Below are positions 8,607-13,002 of a stretch of 13,002 nt of DNA, one piece after another. Numbering within the stretch: position 1 is the stretch's first letter; each line of letters starts with the position of its first letter. Source of the DNA: Desulfobacterales bacterium (lineage in GTDB: Bacteria > Desulfobacterota > Desulfobacteria > Desulfobacterales > Desulfobacteraceae); NCBI GenBank assembly GCA_022361535.1, contig JAKSAU010000559.1, forward strand, positions 1-13,002. Reading direction: 5' to 3'. The notes under the pieces are model-generated. The model made no database searches. It was not told the origin of the DNA and was given only the letters and a program-made list of their open reading frames with translations. The position numbers and the translations under genes are program-made.

Positions 8607-9224
8607 TTAATTTTCTTTGCTTTTTTCAGTTTCTTTTTCCACTCTTTTAGAAACAACAACCATAGCCGGCCTGATCAATCTGTCATGAAGAAGATAGCCT
8701 TTTTGCAGTACATTGGTAACGGTGTTGTCAGGTACTTCATTGTTTTCTTCCTGGGTGACAGCTTGATGAAAGTTCGGATCAAATGGCTGATTCTCAGCTT
8801 CCACCGGTATCACATTAAAGGTCTCAAAAAGTTTGAGAATCTCTTTGTGTGTCAGCTTCACACCTTCAAGAAGGCTTGCGTCATCCGACTTTTCTTCAGC
8901 AGAAGTGATGGCACGTTCAAGGTTGTCCACTACGGAAAGAAGCTGTTTGAAAACAGTTTCATTGGCAAACTTTTTGAAATCATCGATTTCTCTTTGCTTC
9001 CGTTTCTTGTAGTTTTCAAATTCTGCCGACAACCTAAGGGTTCTGTCTTTTTCGGAAGCCAACTGCTCCTGAAGTTCTTTGAGCCCATCGTCCTTTTTTT
9101 TGTTGTTCCCTTTATCGGAATTTTTTTGCTCGTTTGCCTCAGTGGCTTTTTTGGGGGAAGCGTTTTTTTTCTTAGCCGCTTTCTTTGTTTTGTTCTGTTT
9201 GAGTACCAATTTGTTTTGCTCCAA
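8607..9224 (-). CDS. grpE: Nucleotide exchange factor GrpE
   Basis: GrpE releases ADP from DnaK and so restarts the chaperone cycle. The 205-residue protein has a disordered, Lys/Asn-rich N-terminal extension (residues 1-47) and the long helix of the dimeric coiled coil (about 48-95, with AEFENYKKRKQRE at 67-79). The C-terminal beta domain carries FDPNFHQAV at 148-156 and YLLHDRLIRPAMV near 177-189, both family hallmarks. The start codon is TTG either way, because no Met codon occurs in the N-terminal part. TTG 9224 has AGGGA only 2 bases away, which is too close. TTG 9209 has GGAG at 9219-9222, 9 bases upstream, and would give 200 residues; I think the latter is at least as likely. It is the first gene of grpE-dnaK. 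Confidence 0.96.
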   Translation of the reverse strand: MEQNKLVLKQNKTKKAAKKKNASPKKATEANEQKNSDKGNNKKKDDGLKELQEQLASEKDRTLRLSAEFENYKKRKQREIDDFKKFANETVFKQLLSVVDNLERAITSAEEKSDDASLLEGVKLTHKEILKLFETFNVIPVEAENQPFDPNFHQAVTQEENNEVPDNTVTNVLQKGYLLHDRLIRPAMVVVSKRVEKETEKSKEN

Positions 9225-9275
9225 AATCCCTAATAATTAAGAGTTTAGCCGTTAAAAGATCATAATTATGGCTGA

Positions 9276-9303
9276 AAAATAAGTCTGTTTGGAAGCATGT
9301 CAA
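9276..9303 (-). promoter_or_regulatory. Promoter of grpE-dnaK
   Basis: On the minus strand a perfect TTGACA (9303-9298) is followed after 16 bases by TATTTT (9281-9276), so the start would be near 9269. A 10-bp palindrome CATAATTATG (9261-9270) covers that start site and could be an operator. I see no CIRCE element (the HrcA operator) and no clear sigma32 -10 box of the CCCCAT type between ffs and grpE. Confidence 0.55.
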
Positions 9304-9334
9304 GATATAAAAGGATGGGGCTGTGAAAGAAAAA

Positions 9335-9497
9335 AGAACCGGCTGGGCAAGTCGGACGGATAATTGCATGACCGGGATCGATCCACGACACAGAAGGGAT
9401 CACTTATCGCTGCTTCCTTCCGGACCTGACGAGGTTCATGGCCGTCTGTTACGAGGCGACCGATCAGAATTATCCGCCCGGCTTACTCAGCCGGCAG
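9335..9497 (-). ncRNA. ffs: Signal recognition particle RNA (4.5S-type)
   Basis: This is the RNA of the signal recognition particle, which binds Ffh and targets nascent membrane proteins to FtsY. The universally conserved domain IV core, CAGGTCCGGAAGGAAGCAGC, is on the minus strand within 9409-9430, with its GGAA tetraloop. Flanking it, the 5' strand (about 9468-9494) and 3' strand (about 9339-9365) pair over about 27 bp, allowing G-U pairs, so the RNA is one long hairpin. At about 160 bases it is longer than E. coli 4.5S (114), and I see no room for an Alu domain. The ends are estimated from the upstream promoter and the T-rich tail (TTCTTTTTT) after the stem. Confidence 0.93.
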
Positions 9498-9503
9498 GGA
9501 CCA

Positions 9504-9532
9504 TATATACGTATTTTTTTATCATAATTCAA
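9504..9532 (-). promoter_or_regulatory. Promoter of ffs
   Basis: On the minus strand TTGAAT (9532-9527) and TATATA (9509-9504) are 17 bases apart. The predicted start, about 9497, coincides with the base of the SRP RNA stem, which supports both calls. Confidence 0.75.
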
Positions 9533-9545
9533 GATTAAATTAATT

Positions 9546-9557
9546 GGAAGGCCTTCC
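9546..9557. promoter_or_regulatory. Perfect 12-bp palindrome between divergent promoters
   Basis: GGAAGGCCTTCC is perfectly self-complementary. It lies 14 bases upstream of the ffs -35 box and 23 bases upstream of the -35 box of the STAS gene. The location suits an operator for a dimeric regulator, but no regulator is indicated and a 12-bp palindrome may arise by chance. Confidence 0.3.
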
Positions 9558-9580
9558 TAATAAATAAGGAAAATTAATAT

Positions 9581-9609
9581 TTGAACAAATACAAATTTTG
9601 AGATAGTAT
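9581..9609 (+). promoter_or_regulatory. Promoter of the STAS-domain gene
   Basis: TTGAAC (9581-9586) and TAGTAT (9604-9609) are 17 bases apart on the plus strand. The predicted start is near 9616, leaving a leader of about 38 bases before the ATG at 9654. It is divergent from the ffs promoter. Confidence 0.6.
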
Positions 9610-9653
9610 TAAATGGTCCCATTTCAAAATACGATTCAGAACAGGAGATTATA

Positions 9654-9962
9654 ATGAGCGAAATAGTAAATGACGGGGATCAGACTATTATCAAGCCCGG
9701 AGCAGATGTTGTCGCCTCCATGGCCGAAACCTTCAAAGGCGAACTGCTGTCAGCCATTAATTCATCTCAAGGAAATGTTGTTATTGATCTTGATGGTGTA
9801 GATATGGTCGATTCCGTTGGTATCGGCGTTATTATTGCCGCCCATAATACCCTGAGCCAGGCGAGCCGCCAGCTTAAGGTGATCAATGTAACCAAAGATA
9901 TATTTGGCCTGTTTGCCACCATGCGTTTAAACCGTCGCTTCACTGTGGAAGGGGTTGAATAG
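9654..9962 (+). CDS. STAS-domain protein (anti-sigma factor antagonist-like)
   Basis: A 102-residue single STAS domain, the fold of SpoIIAA/RsbV-type anti-anti-sigma factors. Such proteins bind an anti-sigma kinase in a partner-switching pathway and are controlled by phosphorylation of a serine. The family core is visible: a hydrophobic strand NVVIDLDGVDMVDS (41-54), then VGIGVIIAAHN (55-65), with S54 at the position of the phosphorylated serine. A second strand QLKVINV (73-79) and the terminal helix IFGLFATMRLNRRF follow. The ribosome binding site AGGAG (9643-9647) is 6 bases from the ATG. No HPK-type anti-sigma kinase, phosphatase or sigma factor is in the window, so the partner is unknown. 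The next gene starts about 10-16 bases downstream and is probably co-transcribed. Confidence 0.88.
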   Translation: MSEIVNDGDQTIIKPGADVVASMAETFKGELLSAINSSQGNVVIDLDGVDMVDSVGIGVIIAAHNTLSQASRQLKVINVTKDIFGLFATMRLNRRFTVEGVE

Positions 9963-9978
9963 GACGGCGGCTTTGCAG

Positions 9979-10335
9979 ATGCGGGTGGTTATATGCATAA
10001 TCGGGATGTTCGCCGTGATCATGACGGCAGCCTGTGATAATGAAAAAGATGATTTTTCAGGGCTATCGGATCTGGTTGCCCAAAGAAATCAGGCACGAGA
10101 TATTATCTCTAAAGAATCAAAGAATAAAAGCAGTGCATCAGGCAAGAAGAATGTCGGCGTATTGTCCGAAGATGAATTTGAGCAGGCATTAGAGGAGAAA
10201 GAAGTTTTTACTGTAGCTTTATATAAGAAGAATATAGAAATACTGGATTCCCTTTCCGGTGAGACCCTTGCCCAAGGGGTGGCCTTTATAGATAAACAGG
10301 GCCGCATAGTAAAAATTAAAATAACTAAAGAATAG
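9979..10335 (+). CDS. Small predicted lipoprotein, function unknown
   Basis: I do not recognise the family. Starting at ATG 9979, the 118-residue protein begins MRVVICIIGMFAVIMTAAC. A basic residue and a hydrophobic stretch are followed by Cys19 in the context TAAC. This resembles a lipoprotein signal peptide, although Thr at -3 is not ideal. The mature part is hydrophilic, with a Lys/Ser-rich linker (about 50-66), an acidic segment LSEDEFEQALEEKE, and an end predicted to form strands (GVAFIDKQGRIVKIKI). TTG 9973 is an alternative start, with AGGA 8 bases upstream; TTG 9955 overlaps the STAS gene but has its purine run too close. It lies directly after the STAS gene and is probably in the same transcript, but that does not give a function. 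Confidence 0.65.
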   Translation: MRVVICIIGMFAVIMTAACDNEKDDFSGLSDLVAQRNQARDIISKESKNKSSASGKKNVGVLSEDEFEQALEEKEVFTVALYKKNIEILDSLSGETLAQGVAFIDKQGRIVKIKITKE

Positions 10336-10341
10336 ATACGT

Positions 10342-10363
10342 ATCGTATTGAATATACGATTTT
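10342..10363. terminator. Weak AT-rich terminator-like hairpin
   Basis: A 7-bp stem (10342-10348 with 10354-10360, five-base loop) is followed by TTT. It lies between the stop codons of the convergent lipoprotein and coiled-coil genes. The stem is AT-rich and the T run short, so termination would be weak if it occurs at all. Confidence 0.35.
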
Positions 10364-10374
10364 AACTATGCCGG

Positions 10375-10842
10375 TTAAACCGGAGGTGCTTTCCTGTTAG
10401 AGCCGTCCGGCAAGTGGTTTTCCGGGTTAGGATCCTGAGGCTGCGGGGCAGGCTCTTTCTTTTTTAAAGGAGGCTGCTTTTCTTCAGGTTCTGGGGGCTG
10501 TACATCTGCTTCAGGCGTTGATGGTGAGTCCGATAGATTTTCAATCGTTTCTTCCAGGTCTTTAATCTTGCTGTTGGCTTTGTATATTTTACTGGCAGCT
10601 TCTTCCTGGACTTTTTCCAATTCCTTAATTGTTTTTTTCTGGGCTTTGATCCGGCTTAAATATCCTTGAATGGCTTTTTTATGGCGCGATGCCATCTTTT
10701 TTTCCACTGACTTGGTCAAGGTGTGGGTTAAAAATATGTTGATCAATTCAGCCACAAGGGCAATTACCGTAACAAATAGTAAACCGTCTGCCTGTAAAAA
10801 ATAGAGTATCGCAACAATTATAATAGCTGTAAAAAATACCAT
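10375..10842 (-). CDS. Membrane-anchored coiled-coil protein, function unknown
   Basis: I do not recognise the family. The 155-residue protein has two hydrophobic segments at the N-terminus (about 2-16 and 20-38), then a charged, Lys/Glu-rich heptad-like region (about 43-103) expected to form a coiled coil. Its tail (about 105-155) is disordered and rich in Pro, Glu and Lys. This suggests a small inner-membrane protein with a long soluble arm. The side of the membrane cannot be fixed, though the positive residues after the second segment favour a cytoplasmic arm. The ATG at 10842 has no visible ribosome binding site, and upstream codons offer no better start. A good promoter lies about 60 bases upstream. 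The composition is biased, but the convergent position and clean frame support a real gene. Confidence 0.65.
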   Translation of the reverse strand: MVFFTAIIIVAILYFLQADGLLFVTVIALVAELINIFLTHTLTKSVEKKMASRHKKAIQGYLSRIKAQKKTIKELEKVQEEAASKIYKANSKIKDLEETIENLSDSPSTPEADVQPPEPEEKQPPLKKKEPAPQPQDPNPENHLPDGSNRKAPPV

Positions 10843-10908
10843 GGTAAGGTGTCTATTCTGTCCGGTTAATATCTGACCTACATCATGCAGTGGATATACT
10901 AATCGTCA

Positions 10909-10937
10909 TTTATAGGCCAAGTATTTAATTTTTGCAA
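10909..10937 (-). promoter_or_regulatory. Promoter of the coiled-coil protein gene
   Basis: On the minus strand TTGCAA (10937-10932) and TATAAA (10914-10909) are 17 bases apart. This gives a start near 10902 and a leader of about 60 bases. It allows the gene to be expressed independently of the solute-binding protein genes upstream; no terminator is evident between them. Confidence 0.55.
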
Positions 10938-10984
10938 ACGGAAACAATTTATTTGGAGGGATGGTGTTATCAGGGTGTAGGGAA

Positions 10985-11764
10985 TTAATTCGCAAGATTT
11001 GACGTTGTATATTTGGAAACAATTTTCTTAATTATATTGTCCTTCCACATCTTTTCCAATGTACGGTTTAGTTTCATAATTGTAGTATGATTATTATTTT
11101 CAGCATAGATCTTAGAAAACATAAGGTATACTGGTCTTGGTGCAGAAATTGGATGGGTCAGGCAAGTTACCTTATCTGAAAGTCCGCTTTTTTTAACTAT
11201 AAAAAGAGTACTGTCACGATTGCCGGCATATGCGTCTATACGATCATTGACCAAAGCTTTCAGATTTGCTTCAGATGTGTAAAGTTCAATAATTGAAATT
11301 TTTGACTTATGTTTTTTATTCGTTATGTCCGGACTAATAGAGTATCCAAGATTAACCCCAATTTTTTTCCCATGAAGATCTTTAAGTCCCTCGAACACAA
11401 ACTCCTTTCCCCGCTTGGTAAAAATACTGAAAGTCGAATAGTTTAATGGCTCTTTAAGATATACAGCAAACGATTCACGTTCAGGAGTTTTGAAACCGGG
11501 GCAAATACTTGCAATTGCCCCGGTTTCTACTTGGTGTATTAACCTACTCCAAGGTTCGAATTTAATTTCGTAGTTTAAATTACTTCTCTGGAAAAGTGTT
11601 CGCAGAATCTCTGCATCAATACCTTGATTGCTTGTTTTGTCATTCCAGTAGACGGAATTTAAGAGCTCTTCATTATAACCAATGACTAATGGCTCAGGTG
11701 GATTTGAGTAGGAACATGTTGTCAATGATAGTACCAAAGCAAGGGTGAATAGTGTTTGCTTCAA
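10985..11764 (-). CDS. Periplasmic solute-binding protein, SBP_bac_3-like
   Basis: A 259-residue protein resembling the family 3 extracellular solute-binding proteins (amino-acid-binding type, HisJ/GlnH relatives). A signal peptide covers about residues 1-20. The mature part has the two-lobe pattern: an early strand LVIGYNEE, then NQGIDAEILRTLFQRSN, PWSRLIHQVETGAIASICPG with TPERE (94-98), and a second lobe opening with LHGKKIGVNLGYS. The start is TTG 11764, with AAGGA 6 bases upstream. There is no permease or ATPase gene in the window, so it may serve an unlinked transporter or a sensor; the ligand is unknown. It begins 31 bases after the upstream solute-binding gene and is likely co-transcribed. 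The DNA is clearly AT-richer than the housekeeping genes. Confidence 0.8.
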   Translation of the reverse strand: MKQTLFTLALVLSLTTCSYSNPPEPLVIGYNEELLNSVYWNDKTSNQGIDAEILRTLFQRSNLNYEIKFEPWSRLIHQVETGAIASICPGFKTPERESFAVYLKEPLNYSTFSIFTKRGKEFVFEGLKDLHGKKIGVNLGYSISPDITNKKHKSKISIIELYTSEANLKALVNDRIDAYAGNRDSTLFIVKKSGLSDKVTCLTHPISAPRPVYLMFSKIYAENNNHTTIMKLNRTLEKMWKDNIIKKIVSKYTTSNLAN

Positions 11765-11795
11765 TGATATTCCTTTATAAGAATCTAACTTAAAA

Positions 11796-12548
11796 TTAAT
11801 ACCGAATATTGCTTTCTCTAACTATTTTTTCATAACTGCCATCAGCTTTAATATAATTTAGTCCTTTGTTGAAATCCTCTGTCAGCTCTTTATAATTTTG
11901 TCTTTTTTTCGAAAAAGCGACAAACATGTCATAAATTTTATATGGTGGATGCAAAATTTTAATCTGAGAATTATCAAATTTTGGCGCGATCTCTTTCAGA
12001 TGATAGAAAAAAATTGGGGTCGGAATCAACATGGTATCAATTCGACCTAACAGAAGCTTGTTAACATTCTGAGCCTGATCTGAAATCGGCTGCGTTTTTA
12101 TTCCTGCTTTCTCAAGTTCTTCCGCTTGTATTGACCTATTTAAGACACCTACTGAATATCCTTTAAGTGACGCTAAAATTCCGGCGTAGTTTATAGAATT
12201 GCTTTTAAGCGCAACAAAGTTTTCTTTCACTTTGTAAACCGTGTCCGGATAGTGCAAATACTCTGTTCGTTCTTTTTTCCAGTAAGCAGTCATCACGCCA
12301 TCAAAGTTTCCTTTTTTCGTCTCTAAAAGTGCCCTTGCCCAAGGCAAATAGAAAAATTCAACTTTATAGCCGGCCCTGGCAAAAGATTCGACTACCAGCT
12401 TTGAAAAGAAACCATGACTAGGTAGTTTTTCACCCGTGTATGGTTCCCAATTGATTGTCGAAAGCCGAACGATATTCTCAGCATTACAAAGAGAGAAGGT
12501 TCCAAGCAGCATCAATGAAACGACTAAGGAGGCAATTGTTTTTTTCAT
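11796..12548 (-). CDS. Periplasmic solute-binding protein, SBP_bac_3-like
   Basis: A 250-residue second member of the same broad family. It has a clear signal peptide, with Lys2-Lys3, a hydrophobic core and a probable cleavage after CNA at 23. The mature protein starts NIVRLSTINWEPYTGE, then has GFFSKLVVESFARAG (46-60), LPWARALLETKKGNFDGVM (68-86) and KKERTEYLHYP (91-101). These are typical of lobe 1 in orphan family 3 binding proteins of Gram-negative bacteria. The second lobe begins around LKGYSVGVLNRS. It differs strongly from its neighbour at 10985-11764, so this is not a recent duplication. The ATG has a modest GAG-type ribosome binding site about 8 bases upstream. No transport partners are visible; ligand and role are unknown. 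Confidence 0.83.
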   Translation of the reverse strand: MKKTIASLVVSLMLLGTFSLCNAENIVRLSTINWEPYTGEKLPSHGFFSKLVVESFARAGYKVEFFYLPWARALLETKKGNFDGVMTAYWKKERTEYLHYPDTVYKVKENFVALKSNSINYAGILASLKGYSVGVLNRSIQAEELEKAGIKTQPISDQAQNVNKLLLGRIDTMLIPTPIFFYHLKEIAPKFDNSQIKILHPPYKIYDMFVAFSKKRQNYKELTEDFNKGLNYIKADGSYEKIVRESNIRY

Positions 12549-12607
12549 AAAATCGCTCTTTAATGCAGTTAAGCTTTATTTTATTTCGGGATGTCTTTCT
12601 ATATCGA

Positions 12608-12636
12608 AAGGTAACAGGGTTCGCTAGCAGTGTAAA
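12608..12636 (-). promoter_or_regulatory. Possible promoter of the solute-binding gene pair
   Basis: On the minus strand TTTACA (12636-12631) and TACCTT (12613-12608) are 17 bases apart, about 60 bases before the ATG at 12548. The -10 box is poor, so this is only the best candidate I found. Confidence 0.3.
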
Positions 12637-12866
12637 GTTAAACGCGTAGATCAAGTTTGATAGAGATTATCCTTACCGTGCACCTGATTGCAAATCTGTA
12701 TTTTGAAAGGAGCAAGAATCGAATTTATTATGTTCTTTTCAATTGGTACTTTGATCCGAGAACAACTAAGAGTTATCTTATTTCCCTGGGGCAAACTGAG
12801 AATGCTATGAACTAACTAAATGGTGCTTTTTTAGAAAGTCACATCCAAACGCCACACCCAGAAAAC
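12637..12866. other. Intergenic stretch with no convincing gene
   Basis: Together with its flanks this makes a gap of about 360 bases between the solute-binding genes and tRNA-Pro. It is AT-rich. The only coding hint is a 26-codon frame from ATG 12729 to TGA on the plus strand, whose nearest purine-rich site is too far away (about 17 bases). I see no repeat of the tRNA 3' end, no integrase remnant and no inverted repeat of note. Confidence 0.45.
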
Positions 12867-12897
12867 AAAAAAGGCTCCAATCAAGATGATTGAAACC
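12867..12897 (-). terminator. Intrinsic terminator of tRNA-Pro
   Basis: On the minus strand an 11-bp stem including G-U pairs (12897-12887 with 12883-12873, loop of three bases) is followed by six Ts (complement of 12872-12867). It lies 12 bases after the tRNA 3' end. Confidence 0.85.
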
Positions 12898-12909
12898 CTC
12901 TACTCTCTG

Positions 12910-12986
12910 TGGTCGGGGCGGAGAGATTTGAACTCCCGACATCCTGCTCCCAAAGCAGGCGCGCTACCAGACTGCGCTACGCCCCG
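12910..12986 (-). tRNA. tRNA-Pro (anticodon TGG)
   Basis: On the minus strand a complete 77-base cloverleaf is visible. The acceptor stem CGGGGCG pairs with CGCCCCG. The D arm is TAGCGCAGTCTGGTAGCGC. The anticodon stem CCTGC/GCAGG has loop TTTGGGA, giving anticodon TGG, which reads proline codons of the CCN type. The T arm contains GTTCAAATC. The discriminator is A and CCA is encoded in the gene. A proper terminator follows. Confidence 0.97.
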
Positions 12987-13002
12987 ACATCACATAAAAA
13001 AC

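Noticed and set aside
9225..9275. CIRCE or ROSE-type heat-shock element before grpE
   Set aside because: The TTAGCACTC-N9-GAGTGCTAA pattern is absent. The only inverted repeat (around 9245-9275) is short and imperfect, with no ROSE signature.
9323..9538. 71-codon plus-strand frame over ffs
   Set aside because: It runs antisense through the SRP RNA gene and has no ribosome binding site or recognisable protein.
12729..12809. 26-codon ORF between the solute-binding genes and tRNA-Pro
   Set aside because: It is too short, its nearest ribosome binding site is too distant, and no similarity is recognised. It could be a gene remnant but cannot be supported.
12867..12986. Genomic island attachment site at tRNA-Pro
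   Set aside because: No direct repeat of the tRNA 3' end was found elsewhere in the window, and no integrase is present.

Overview
The window looks like chromosomal DNA from a Gram-negative sulfate-reducing member of the Desulfobacterota, most likely Desulfobacterales. This is an inference from gene content and protein style: LolA, a NadA of the short Thermotoga-like type, the grpE-dnaK order, mid-range GC, and a large palindromic intergenic repeat of a kind I associate with that group. No taxonomic search was possible. Most of the window is housekeeping.

Layout. Positions 1-376 hold no gene, but 26-160 can fold into a long-stemmed, branched hairpin, and a good sigma70-type promoter lies at 312-340. 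Then follows a plus-strand operon: radA (DNA repair ATPase), rlmE (23S rRNA 2'-O-methyltransferase, TTG start inside the end of radA) and a yebC-family gene. It closes at a bidirectional terminator (3144-3182) shared with the converging minus-strand operon acyl-CoA synthetase > lolA > nadA. Upstream of that operon are a palindromic repeat (6446-6566) and the dnaK terminator. The minus-strand pair grpE-dnaK has its own promoter, and directly upstream of it on the same strand is the signal recognition particle RNA gene (ffs, about 9335-9497).

Divergent from ffs, on the plus strand, are a STAS-domain (anti-sigma-factor-antagonist-like) gene and a small predicted lipoprotein. These converge with a minus-strand membrane-anchored coiled-coil protein of unknown function. 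The right end is visibly AT-richer. It carries two tandem minus-strand genes for periplasmic solute-binding (SBP_bac_3-like) proteins with no transporter partners in view, then about 360 bp without a convincing gene, then tRNA-Pro(TGG) with its terminator.

How the genes work together. The left operon combines DNA and RNA maintenance. The grpE-dnaK-ffs block serves protein folding and targeting. The acyl-CoA synthetase/lolA/nadA operon joins lipid activation, outer-membrane lipoprotein transport and NAD synthesis without an obvious common pathway. I see no CRISPR array, phage, transposase, toxin-antitoxin pair or defence cluster, and nothing I can defend as a new multi-gene system. The best leads are the unidentified structured element at 26-160, the STAS-lipoprotein pair, the orphan solute-binding pair beside tRNA-Pro, and the palindromic repeat.
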